A DNA stretch of 64,000 nt, from positions 1,354,400-1,418,399 of the forward strand of contig NZ_FVZE01000001.1 in assembly GCF_900168325.1 (NCBI RefSeq), given 5' to 3'. Shown here one piece after another: positions 36,243 to 44,228 of the stretch. A program made the translations under genes and the position numbers. The DNA comes from Novosphingobium mathurense. GTDB taxonomy: Bacteria; Pseudomonadota; Alphaproteobacteria; Sphingomonadales; Sphingomonadaceae. Numbering within the stretch: the stretch's first letter is position 1; each line of letters starts with the position of its first letter. A model generated the notes under the pieces. That model saw nothing but the letters and a program-made list of their open reading frames with translations, did not search any database and was not told the origin of the DNA.

Positions 36243-38207
36243 TCATGAAATGCTGGGCCCGCTGCGCTGGCGGCCGAAGGTCCAGCTGATTCCGCCCTCG
36301 CGCATGATACCCGACACGGGCTTTCCGATATGCCGCTCGAGCACCAGCCGCCAGGGCACAAGCGTGAAGTCGCGTGATCGCTCGATCAGCGCATAGCGGC
36401 CGCTGGTCAGCTCGACCGCACGGGCCAAGCGACCGTCAACCCGATCATGCGGCTTTATTTCCGCGAACGGCACGCCGAGCTCGTCAGACAGCTGGCCGGC
36501 GATGCGCAGCAGCTCGCGCCGTTGGAGCGCCGCCAGCATGTCCGGCCGAAATCTGATTCTTCCGCCCTGCTCGTCGGCAAGCTGCTCGGCGATCAGCCAT
36601 TGCCGTCGCATCGTCTGCGCGACGTTGACCTCGCGGCCGAAGCCCGCATCGCGCACCGGCGTTGGTGCATCGGCAACCAGCTCGCGGTCGAGCCAAGTCG
36701 CGGCCTCGACGGTCGGCAGCTTGTCGACCGGCGCGGCCGATAGGGTTTCGACGGTGACGGGCCGGTCGCGCAGCTGCCGCGCCTCGAACTTCTCGACCTT
36801 GTCGAGATGATCGGGCGTGATGATCCAGGCGCCGTCGGGCTCGCGCTCGACGCTGCGTATGACCTTCCGCATTGCTTCCAGCCTTCGAACGTGAGTTTCG
36901 GCAAAGGCTTCGCGCGCCGTTGGATCATGCCTCAGATGCGCGTCGATCGTGTAGCGTCCGCCGTTCGCCTCGGCGACCTCGACAATGGTGTGATCGACGC
37001 GATGCACGCCGCCGCTGCGCGGCGCGATCTGCACGATGGCGTCCTTGGGGATCGGATCGACCGCTTCGCCCTTGCCGATCTCGGCATAATGAGTGCGGCC
37101 GTCGATGCCGTCGACCAACAGATAATGGCGGTCGTTATATTCGTCGGCGAGGCCCCGCATGATGACGCGACCGACGATCGGCGCCGCGCCTTCGGCGGTA
37201 GGATCGTAGATGACGCGATCGGCCGGCGCGCGATCGAGGTTTTGCGCGGTCAACTCGCGCTGCATGGTGCGGATGATGTCGCCGCGCTCGCCTATCCGAC
37301 GCAATGTGTTCGCAAGCTCGGGCTCGAGCCGCCAGGTGTCGCCGCCGAAATGCGTGGCAAGACCCATGCGCCCGAGCTTCTGCAGACGGCCGACGCGAAG
37401 CGACTGGTAGAAGGGATCGTTGTCGCTCGCGCTGACAAGCCGCACCTCGTTCATGTCGCGGATCAACCGCCGGTCGATCGCGGTCAGCCGCTCCTCGTTG
37501 GTGTCGCTGCGAAGCCGCTCCTCGATTTCGAGATCGGTACGCGGCCCAAGGTCGAGGTTCACCATGTCGATGGCGCGCTGCCGGGCGCCGTGCGAAATAT
37601 ACTCGCGCGCGATTAGCAGATTTTCGCCGCGATCGTTCACGCCGCGCACCACGATATGGGTGTGGGGATGGCCGGTGTTGAAATGGTCGACCGCGACCCA
37701 ATCGAGCCTGGTCCCGAGATCCTGCTCCATCTGCATCATCAGCCGCCGCACGAACGGCTTCAAATCCTGATACTGACTTCCGTCCTCCGCCGACACGATC
37801 ATTCGGAACTGGCGGCGATCACCGTCGCAGCGTTCGAGGAACGCCTTGCCGTCGGCCACATCCTTGTCGGCCGAATAGAGCTGGCCCGGCTCGCCCTCGC
37901 GGGTCACGCCGTCACGTTGGATATAGCGAAGGTGCGCCTTCGCCCCGCCCATGCCTTTGCCCCCAAGCCCGACCGGCCGTATCTTGACAATGCAGCGGCG
38001 CGACCGGAACGCGCCCAATCGGTCGCGTGATCGCAGCACGCGGGCAACGCTCGCGCCACGCCCGATCCGGCTGCCGTCGAAACGGCCGCGCCTGCCGGTT
38101 TTCATGCCGGCGCGCTTCGCCGCCTTTACGACGCGGTTGAGGTAGCGTTGCTCCTTGCCCCGGCCGCGCAACCGGCCCAGGTGGGGTTCGAACTCATCAT
38201 CGCGCAT
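36243..38207 (-). CDS. Relaxase / mobilisation nuclease with DUF3363 (VirD2-like)
   Basis: 654 residues from ATG 38,207, with AAGGA seven bases upstream; the frame is open beyond but lacks a site. The N-terminal relaxase domain carries HFNTGHPHTHIVVRG, the metal-binding histidine motif (HPHTH at about 180-184), and FVRRLMMQMEQDLGTRLDWV. The C-terminal DUF3363 region (about 260-650) is typical of this relaxase type, with LAREYISHG-like IAREYISHGARQRAIDMVNL at the junction. It nicks oriT and leads the transferred strand through the type IV channel with TraG. The candidate oriT lies just upstream. Confidence 0.92.
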   Translation of the reverse strand: MRDDEFEPHLGRLRGRGKEQRYLNRVVKAAKRAGMKTGRRGRFDGSRIGRGASVARVLRSRDRLGAFRSRRCIVKIRPVGLGGKGMGGAKAHLRYIQRDGVTREGEPGQLYSADKDVADGKAFLERCDGDRRQFRMIVSAEDGSQYQDLKPFVRRLMMQMEQDLGTRLDWVAVDHFNTGHPHTHIVVRGVNDRGENLLIAREYISHGARQRAIDMVNLDLGPRTDLEIEERLRSDTNEERLTAIDRRLIRDMNEVRLVSASDNDPFYQSLRVGRLQKLGRMGLATHFGGDTWRLEPELANTLRRIGERGDIIRTMQRELTAQNLDRAPADRVIYDPTAEGAAPIVGRVIMRGLADEYNDRHYLLVDGIDGRTHYAEIGKGEAVDPIPKDAIVQIAPRSGGVHRVDHTIVEVAEANGGRYTIDAHLRHDPTAREAFAETHVRRLEAMRKVIRSVEREPDGAWIITPDHLDKVEKFEARQLRDRPVTVETLSAAPVDKLPTVEAATWLDRELVADAPTPVRDAGFGREVNVAQTMRRQWLIAEQLADEQGGRIRFRPDMLAALQRRELLRIAGQLSDELGVPFAEIKPHDRVDGRLARAVELTSGRYALIERSRDFTLVPWRLVLERHIGKPVSGIMREGGISWTFGRQRSGPSIS

Positions 38208-38279
38208 AGCGGCGTCCTTCCATGCCGGAATGACGCTCCCCGCCGCTAAGAATGGCGCGTCCTCGTGAATGCGCAAGGA

Positions 38280-38414
38280 GTCTCGCAATCGAGACCAAGA
38301 ATCCGCAGAAAACCGCCATTCGTGGCGGGCCTGTCTCGCACCCAAAGGGCGAGTCTCGTAAAACTTGCCAAAAAACGATGTGCAGACAACCACTTACAAA
38401 ATCGCGAGATTTTG
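38280..38414. other. Candidate origin of transfer (oriT)
   Basis: The 350-base stretch between the relaxase start and the next gene is rich in dyads: GTCTCG-CAAT-CGAGAC (38,280-38,295), CCGCCA-TTCG-TGGCGG (38,313-38,328) and CAAAATC-GCGA-GATTTTG (38,397-38,414). GTCTCG recurs directly at 38,333 and 38,353. It is AT-richer than its surroundings around 38,355-38,415. Position next to the relaxase start and the clustered inverted repeats fit an oriT. The nick site cannot be named from sequence alone. The rest of the stretch to 38,557 is C-rich without a gene. Confidence 0.45.
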
Positions 38415-38557
38415 CCTCTATCTTGCCCTACGCGCCCTCCCCTCCCCAGCGCCTTCAAGCGTCCTCCCTTCCCCACCGCTTCCCCGACATCCGCGACGAC
38501 AAAGAAGGACTTCCAGGCAGCACCCGCCAGCGCCGCCTGGAAGCCCGTCCGATCGCC

Positions 38558-38704
38558 TCAATGCCGCCGTTCGAAGGCCGCTTCATGCTCCGCCAATGCC
38601 GCGCGGGCTGCACGCAGCTCCGCCTCGATCAGGATCCGTTCGCGGGGATCCGGACACGCCGAAAGCTCGGCCCGAAGCTCTTCGATTTGCTGTTCTAGTC
38701 CCAT
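38558..38704 (-). CDS. Small coiled-coil protein (48 residues)
   Basis: The frame MGLEQQIEELRAELSACPDP then RERILIEAELRAARAALAEH encodes two amphipathic helices rich in Leu, Glu and Ala. A strong AGGAGG lies five bases before the ATG. It is one of the small genes of the relaxase region and may act in the relaxosome; this role is inference from location. Confidence 0.62.
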   Translation of the reverse strand: MGLEQQIEELRAELSACPDPRERILIEAELRAARAALAEHEAAFERRH

Positions 38705-38767
38705 GATGACCTCCTGTCTGTCGCAAGACAGGGCGCGCGCCCGGTGGCGCGCGGGCCGGGTCAAGGA

Positions 38768-38824
38768 CCGCGAAGCGGCCGCGTCAGCGGCGACGGAGGT
38801 GCCGATTTTGCGAAGCAAAATTGG
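38768..38824. repeat. Cluster of three mini-hairpins in the leader of the 48-residue gene
   Basis: CCGC-GAA-GCGG (38,768-38,778), GCCGC-GTCA-GCGGC (38,778-38,791) and CCGATTTTGC-GAA-GCAAAATTGG (38,802-38,824). Two of them contain GCGAAGC, a sequence known to form an unusually stable DNA mini-hairpin. Similar elements occur upstream of DUF736 (39,599-39,683) and near 60,644. Confidence 0.6.
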
Positions 38825-38948
38825 AGGGGCCGTCGTCCTTGAGGCGGCCCGTGCGCCGCCGGACACTGGGCGATGCTGAGCAGATTTTCTCCCTCGCCCC
38901 ACACGCCGGCGCGAGTAAATGACGGGCTCGAAGCTGCAATCCTGCAGG

Positions 38949-39137
38949 CTAGACCGGACGATAGTCCTCATGTTCGAGCGTGCGAAATTCGATCCAGCGG
39001 GGATCGTCGAACGACGGTATGTCGATGGCTCCGCTCGCCAGCATCTCGCATCCGCAAGCGGCATTCGGGGCGTCGATCTCGACCGCGATCCGGCGCTCGA
39101 CGCGATAGGTCTGGTGGATGACGATACGATGTTTCAC
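38949..39137 (-). CDS. Small conserved-looking protein of the mobilisation region
   Basis: 62 residues from a GTG at 39,137 (VKHRIVIHQTYRVERRIAVE then IDAPNAACGCEMLASGAIDI). GGGAG lies seven bases upstream. The CGCEM and the closing WIEFRTLEHEDYRPV are distinctive, but no named family is recognised. It is separated from DUF736 by a strong hairpin. Confidence 0.62.
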   Translation of the reverse strand: MKHRIVIHQTYRVERRIAVEIDAPNAACGCEMLASGAIDIPSFDDPRWIEFRTLEHEDYRPV

Positions 39138-39159
39138 GCTCCATCTCCCTGCGATGAAG

Positions 39160-39189
39160 GAGCCCCGCACCGTCGCCGGTGCGGGGCTC
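39160..39189 (-). terminator. Perfect 13-bp hairpin between DUF736 and the next gene
   Basis: GAGCCCCGCACCG and its exact complement enclose a 4-base loop (TCGC on the plus strand). It lies 9 bases after the DUF736 stop and 22 bases before the next start. No T-run follows, so it may attenuate, process or protect the transcript rather than end it fully. Confidence 0.6.
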
Positions 39190-39197
39190 GGTTCGGC

Positions 39198-39518
39198 TCA
39201 GTCGGCCGGGTTCCAGATGATGGCGAAGGCGTCGTCATCGTCCTGGCCGGCGGCCCGGCCGAGATTGGCATAGAGGGCACGCGGGCCGAACTCGGGCGCC
39301 GCCAGGCTGAGCGACACATAGTCCTTGCCCGAGCGCTCGCCGGTCCTGATCCAGCCGCCGCCGACGTCCGATCCGCCGGCATAGACCCGGTAGTCGGGCT
39401 GGCTCTCGTGCGCCTTGGAGCGGTTGGGCACGATCTCGATATCGGCGCGGATCGACACGGTGCGAAGCTGGCCCTTGAAGCCGTCCTGGTGGCGGGTGAC
39501 ATATCCGATGGCAGGCAT
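39198..39518 (-). CDS. DUF736 family protein
   Basis: 106 residues (MPAIGYVTRHQDGFKGQLRT ... DAFAIIWNPAD). The opening strand, the central KAHESQPDYRVYAGGSDVGG and GKDYVSLSLAAPEFGPRALY match DUF736, a family found next to relaxase genes in Tn4371-like elements. The function is unknown. AAGGAG lies seven bases before the ATG. Confidence 0.88.
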   Translation of the reverse strand: MPAIGYVTRHQDGFKGQLRTVSIRADIEIVPNRSKAHESQPDYRVYAGGSDVGGGWIRTGERSGKDYVSLSLAAPEFGPRALYANLGRAAGQDDDDAFAIIWNPAD

Positions 39519-40067
39519 GTTCGGTCTCCTTGAATAATCGCCCGCGAACCGTTCGGGGCGATGGGCAGACCGTCGGAATGGCAAGAGCGGCCAAGCGAAC
39601 CCGAAGGGCCGGAGCGTCAGCGGAGGACCGGAGCGCTGGGCTGATTTGCAGCGAAGCGGCCGCGAGGAGACCGCGTCAGCGGTCGGGGAAATCAGTTCGG
39701 CGCGATGGTTTCGCGCGGCGGCGGCCAGTCCAGGTCGACGCCCAGGAGCCCGATCGGCCGCGGGCGCCAAAGGGGACCGGCACGCTGATGCGGGAGAGGA
39801 TCGCCGCCTCCGCCGGAGGCCAGGGGAAGCCGACCACCGCGGTTCGCTTTCGGCCGATCCGGTCGGGCCAGCTCCTCCGCCGCGAGCGCCGACCCGTCTT
39901 TAGTCCCTGCGCCCAGGATCCCGAAGGCAACCGGCGCCGGCCCGCTGGCGGGCGCCGGAGCGAAAGGACCTGTGCGCCGGACGGCAAGCCCGTAGGCTGG
40001 TGATGCCGCAGCCCTGAGGCCTGCTCCGCGGACAAGAAGACGGCACCACGCGGTCGGATACCCGCCG
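39519..40067. other. Intergenic junction between mobilisation genes and cargo
   Basis: No gene is supported here. The part next to DUF736 (39,590-39,690) holds mini-hairpins (CCC-GAA-GGG, ACCGC-GTCA-GCGGT and a GCGAAGC). On the minus strand a start-less frame runs about 40,050 to 39,692 and ends ...LLGVDLDWPPPRETIAPN; it could be the tail of a gene cut off by the insertion of the cargo, but no family is recognised. Confidence 0.35.
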
Positions 40068-41429
40068 TCAGGCGACCGGCACCTCGGCCCGGAGCGCCGC
40101 GGCGCGGGTCTCCTTCATCGCCAGATAGACGAGAAGCGACACGGCGCAGCAGAAGCTGACATACCAGTAGAACCAGGATTCGTGGCCGGCGAGCTTCAGC
40201 TGGAGCGCGACGACCTCGGCGGTCCCGCCGAGCAGCGATGCGGTGATCGCCTGGCATATGGAGACGCCCATGGCGCGGATCTCGGTGGGGAAGAGCTCGG
40301 TCTTCACGACCGCGGTGGTCGCGGTGAAGCCCGACACGATGAGAAGTCCGGCGAGGATGAGCAGGAAGGCGATGATGGGGGAGCGCGTCTCGGCGAGCGC
40401 GGTCATGATCGGCACGGTGCCGAAGGTGCCCAATAGGCCGAACCAGAGCAGGACCGGGCGCCGCCCGATCCGGTCGGCGATGATGCCGAACAGGGGCTGC
40501 GCGAGCATGAACAGGAACAGCGCGGCCGTGCAGATCAGCGTCGATTGCTTGGCCGAGAAGCCCGCGCTGTTGACCAGGAACTTCTGCGAATAGGCGCTGA
40601 AGGTGTAGAAGGCGACGGTCCCGCCGACGTTGATGCCCATCGCCATCAAAAAGGTGAGCTTGTGGCGGCGCACCGCCGCCCAGGTGCCCCGCTCGCGCGC
40701 TTTTGCCTCCTTTTCCTCGAAGATCTCGGTCTCCGCCATGTTGCGGCGCACGAACAGCACCACCACCGCGCCGACGGCTCCCAAGAGGAAGGGAATGCGC
40801 CAGCCCCAGGCATTGAGCTGGTCGGGCGTCAGGATCACGAACTGGAGAAGGGCGAGCGAGCCCAGCGCCAAGAGCTGCCCCAGGATCGCCATCACATAGA
40901 GGAAGCTGCCGTAGAAGGCGCGGCGATCGGGGCGCGCGATCTCGGAGAGATAGGTGGCGCTGGTGCCATATTCTCCGCCGAGACTGAGGCCCTGGAGCAG
41001 CCGCGCGAAGATGAGCAATGCCGGCGCGGCATAGCCGATCGAGGCATATCCGGGCACCAGCGCGACGATGAGCGAGCCGAAGCACATGAGGCTCACCGAC
41101 AGGAGCATCGCCCCCTTGCGGCCGCGCCGGTCGGCGTAGAGGCCGAGCAGCCAGGCCCCCAGGGGGCGCATGATGAAGCCGATCGCGAAGATGCCGGCGG
41201 TGTTGAGCAGCTGCGCCGTCGGCGCCTGATCGGGAAAGAAGATGTGCGCGAAATAGAGCGACAGCGTCACATAGCAGTACCAGTCGTACCACTCGACGAG
41301 ATGGCCGATCGTCGCCGTGACGATCCCGCGCGGCAGGCGGTGAGCCCGCGCCTCCATGGGCGCAGCCGGCATTTGGGTCACCGCCGGCTCACCGGCGGGA
41401 CGAGACGGGCGCGAAGCTGCGATAGTCAT
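40068..41429 (-). CDS. MFS transporter, metabolite:H+ symporter (KgtP/ShiA-like)
   Basis: 453 residues from ATG 41,429, with GAGG upstream; a GTG three codons earlier is possible. Twelve hydrophobic segments are visible. The MHS hallmarks are GHLVEWYDWYCYVTLSLYFA in the first segment, GLYADRRGRKGAML in loop 2-3, and RLLQGLSLGGEYGTSATYLS in segment 4. MHS transporters often take up carboxylates such as 2-oxoglutarate or shikimate with protons. It is the last gene of the minus-strand arm of locus A and overlaps the esterase gene by about 41 bases. Confidence 0.88.
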   Translation of the reverse strand: MTIAASRPSRPAGEPAVTQMPAAPMEARAHRLPRGIVTATIGHLVEWYDWYCYVTLSLYFAHIFFPDQAPTAQLLNTAGIFAIGFIMRPLGAWLLGLYADRRGRKGAMLLSVSLMCFGSLIVALVPGYASIGYAAPALLIFARLLQGLSLGGEYGTSATYLSEIARPDRRAFYGSFLYVMAILGQLLALGSLALLQFVILTPDQLNAWGWRIPFLLGAVGAVVVLFVRRNMAETEIFEEKEAKARERGTWAAVRRHKLTFLMAMGINVGGTVAFYTFSAYSQKFLVNSAGFSAKQSTLICTAALFLFMLAQPLFGIIADRIGRRPVLLWFGLLGTFGTVPIMTALAETRSPIIAFLLILAGLLIVSGFTATTAVVKTELFPTEIRAMGVSICQAITASLLGGTAEVVALQLKLAGHESWFYWYVSFCCAVSLLVYLAMKETRAAALRAEVPVA

Positions 41430-42972
41430 GGGGGTCACCTCGGCCGCGGTAGCGGGCTTCGAGAGGATAGGGATAGAGCGGCCGGGTGAAGGTCACCGCG
41501 CCCGCCGGCGCCGCCTGCGGCGCCACATAGTCGCGCAGATCCTGCGTCTCGACATGCGATGCGACGATCATCTCGGGGGCCTTGCCCTGCTCCACCCACG
41601 CTTCGAGATGCGCCAGATAGTCGGCGCCGTTGGCGCCCGGGCCGCCGCCGCAATGCGACTTGCCGGGCATCATGAACAGCCGCGCGAAGGCCTGGGTCGC
41701 TTCGGCGCCGCCCATGGTGCGCTCGACCATTTCGTAATAGTCGACCGTGTCGAGCGGGAGCGGCGTTCCGGAATCCTCCCACCCTTGGATGATCAGCAGC
41801 TTGCCGCCGGCATCGCGCAGGTGCCTCAGATCGGGATTGGTCGGCGAGTAGAGCGCGTCCATCAGGCCGAAGCGCTGATAGTCGCGGTCGAAGTCGAAAT
41901 CGCGCGCGCTCCATCCGGCGCCGGGCTCGGGAAGGAAGCCCAGATGCCGGAAGAAATTCTCCGAATAGCTGCTGCCGAGAAAGGCGCTGCCCTTCTCGGA
42001 GCCTGGCATCGAGCCGTGGAAAAGCGGCTTGCCATCGCGGGTGACGGGCCCCGAGTAGATCCTGCGCGCGGCCTCGACCTGCGCGGCCGAAAGGCACGAA
42101 CCGCGCTGCCCCGCCCGGCACAGGAGAACCTCCGGATCGAACCGGCACTGGCGGGGATCGCCGATGACGCCGTCGGCCAGACCGTCGAGGCTGTCGCAGG
42201 CCTGAAGCACCCGCGCATGGAGAAGATCGCGCGCCGCCGTATCGAGCAGCGGCTTGCCGTCGGGGCCGCTGTTGGCGAGCGCGCTCCACAGGAAGCTCAT
42301 GTGGGTGGCGATGAGATTGGGGCCCGGGTCCATCGCCAGGATGCCGTCGAAATCCCAGGGGAAGCGCTGCGCCTCGGTCAGGCCCTGGCGCCCGCCGCCC
42401 GAGCAGCCCATGAAGTAGGATCGCTCGGGCCGCTGGCCGTAGAAGCGCTCGACGATCGCCTTGCCGGCGATCGCGGTCACGTGCGCGGCGCGAAGGCCGT
42501 AATCGAGCTTGGCCTGGAGGTCGCCCTGCCCCCACAGCGCGTCGCGGCCGACATTGCCGCCGGGACCGTCGCTCGAGCGGTGCCCGCGATCGGAGAGGAT
42601 GCAGGCATAGCCGCGGCGCAGCGCATCCTCGCACCAGGCGGTGGCGGTCCGGTCGGCCTCGGGCGAGCCGCAGAGCGCGCCGCAGCCGACGGCGATGAAC
42701 TTGCCGTTCCAGCCCGCGACCGGCAGACGCATGCGAAAGCCGACGCGCGGCTGGACATAGCCGTCGACCTGGCAATGCGCGGGCAGCCCGCCCGATGCCG
42801 CAATGAGGTTTGAAGCCATGATCTGCGCGGGCGCGTCGGGCAGCTTCGCAAGATCGGCAGCGATGAGCGCCGCACAGGCCTCGGGGCGAGCCTGGGCCGC
42901 GGGCCGCGCGGCCGCCACTTTCGGAATGAGGGCCAGGCCGAGCACGGTCAGGACCAGCAGAAACCTCGTCAC
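41389..42972 (-). CDS. Secreted tannase/feruloyl-esterase family esterase
   Basis: 527 residues from a GTG with GGAGAGG upstream. A signal peptide (VTRFLLVLTVLGLALIPKVA) is followed by the tannase fold. The nucleophile is in MGCSGGGRQGL (Ser near 190), and the family His is in KSHCGGGPG near 438, with Cys next to both as in the CS-D-HC arrangement. It hydrolyses an ester bond in the periplasm. The acid released is probably a dicarboxylate or hydroxy-acid rather than an aromatic, judging from the neighbours (inference). Confidence 0.85.
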   Translation of the reverse strand: MTRFLLVLTVLGLALIPKVAAARPAAQARPEACAALIAADLAKLPDAPAQIMASNLIAASGGLPAHCQVDGYVQPRVGFRMRLPVAGWNGKFIAVGCGALCGSPEADRTATAWCEDALRRGYACILSDRGHRSSDGPGGNVGRDALWGQGDLQAKLDYGLRAAHVTAIAGKAIVERFYGQRPERSYFMGCSGGGRQGLTEAQRFPWDFDGILAMDPGPNLIATHMSFLWSALANSGPDGKPLLDTAARDLLHARVLQACDSLDGLADGVIGDPRQCRFDPEVLLCRAGQRGSCLSAAQVEAARRIYSGPVTRDGKPLFHGSMPGSEKGSAFLGSSYSENFFRHLGFLPEPGAGWSARDFDFDRDYQRFGLMDALYSPTNPDLRHLRDAGGKLLIIQGWEDSGTPLPLDTVDYYEMVERTMGGAEATQAFARLFMMPGKSHCGGGPGANGADYLAHLEAWVEQGKAPEMIVASHVETQDLRDYVAPQAAPAGAVTFTRPLYPYPLEARYRGRGDPHDYRSFAPVSSRR

Positions 42973-42996
42973 TTATCCTCTCCTTGGCTCCCGCCT

Positions 42997-44193
42997 TTAT
43001 ATGATGCCCTGGATGCGAAGCGCTTCGACCTCCTCCTTCGCAAGGCCCAGCAGTTCCTCGAACAGCCAGCCATTGGAGCTGCCCAGCGCCGCCCCCGCAA
43101 CCGGCAATCTCGGCGGGGTGCGCGACATCCGCGGCAGCGCCGCCGGCAAGGTCAGCCCGCCGGCGCGCGGGTCGGTGACGCGCAGCAGGTTGGCGCGGGC
43201 GTCATATTGCGGGTCGGCGAAGATGTCCTCGATGGTCAAGAGCTTCGCGCAGGGCACCTCCTCGCGCTCGCAGCGCGCGAGAATTTCGGACGTCGAGAGC
43301 CCTCCCATCCAGGCCGAGACCAGCGCGTTGACCTCCTCGCGGCGGGCCAGGCGTTCCGGGGTGGTGGCATAGCGCGGATCGTCCGCCAGCTCGGGACGCT
43401 CGATCGCCAGGGCAAGCCTTTGCCACATCCGGTCGTTCGAGCAGGCCAGCGCCAGCCAGTCGCCGTCGGCGCTCCGGTAATGGCTGTGCGGCACGACATT
43501 GACCGTGTCGGCTCCCATCCGCTCGCGGACGAAGCCGGTCGCCGCGTGGACCGGCGCGATTTCGTCGAGCAGGCGGAAGATGGGCTCGTAGAGGCCGATA
43601 TCGATATGCTGGCCCTCGCCGGTCCGCTCGGCGTGGCGGAGCGCGATGAGCACGCCGACGGCGCCGTATATGCCCGAGATATAGTCGGCGAGCGAGGTCG
43701 AGCCGGGCACGACGGGCACACGGCCCGGCTCGCCCGCGAGATGCGCGAGGCCGCTGAAGGCGTGGGCGACGCGCGCGAAGCCGGGCCGGTCGCGATAGGG
43801 GCCGGTCTGGCCGTAGGCGCTGACGCTCAGCATCACGAGCCGGGGATTGATCCTGGCGAGATCGGCATAGCCCAGGCCCCAGCGCTCGAGCGTGCCGGGG
43901 CGGAAATTCTCGAGCACGACGTCCGATTGGGCGACGAGCCGGCGGAACAGCGCGGCGCCTTCTTGGCGGCGCAGATCGAGCGTCGCGGCGCGCTTGTGGC
44001 GCGCCTCGCTCAGCCAGACGTAGCTGTCGCCGCAGGGCGCCGGCGTGCCGAAGCATCGCAGCGAGTCGCCCGTGCCCGGCCGCTCGATCTTGATCACCTC
44101 GGCGCCGAAGTCGGCAAGGATGGTCCCGCAGAAGGGGGCGGCGAGAAAGGTCGCGATGTCGAGCACGCGGATGCCCTCGAGCGGCGCGGTCAC
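42997..44193 (-). CDS. CaiB/BaiF family CoA transferase (class III)
   Basis: 398 residues from a GTG at 44,193 with GGGAG upstream; a GTG that overlaps the receptor stop (about 44,232) is an alternative. The family opening PLEGIRVLDIATFLAAPFCG, the block GADVVLENFRPG-like SDVVLENFRPGTLERWGLGY, and the catalytic Asp170 (TSLADYISGIYG) are present, followed by TGEGQHIDIGLYE. It moves CoA between carboxylic acids. Next to a CitE-like lyase it probably activates the acid that the lyase cleaves. Confidence 0.9.
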   Translation of the reverse strand: MTAPLEGIRVLDIATFLAAPFCGTILADFGAEVIKIERPGTGDSLRCFGTPAPCGDSYVWLSEARHKRAATLDLRRQEGAALFRRLVAQSDVVLENFRPGTLERWGLGYADLARINPRLVMLSVSAYGQTGPYRDRPGFARVAHAFSGLAHLAGEPGRVPVVPGSTSLADYISGIYGAVGVLIALRHAERTGEGQHIDIGLYEPIFRLLDEIAPVHAATGFVRERMGADTVNVVPHSHYRSADGDWLALACSNDRMWQRLALAIERPELADDPRYATTPERLARREEVNALVSAWMGGLSTSEILARCEREEVPCAKLLTIEDIFADPQYDARANLLRVTDPRAGGLTLPAALPRMSRTPPRLPVAGAALGSSNGWLFEELLGLAKEEVEALRIQGII

Positions 44194-44228
44194 AGTGGCA
44201 GGCTCCCGATCGTCGTCCCGCAGCTGCG

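Noticed and set aside
35846..36289. Plus-strand open frame of 147 codons
   Set aside because: The minus-strand DUF551-like gene in the same place has a strong ribosome-binding site and family-like sequence.
38265..38879. Plus-strand open frame of 204 codons across the oriT candidate
   Set aside because: Pro/Ser/Arg-rich product without a domain; it crosses dyads and is antisense to a small gene with a very good ribosome-binding site.
39692..40050. Start-less minus-strand frame ending LLGVDLDWPPPRETIAPN
   Set aside because: It has a gene-like tail but no start codon, no ribosome-binding site and no recognised family; kept only as a possible remnant.
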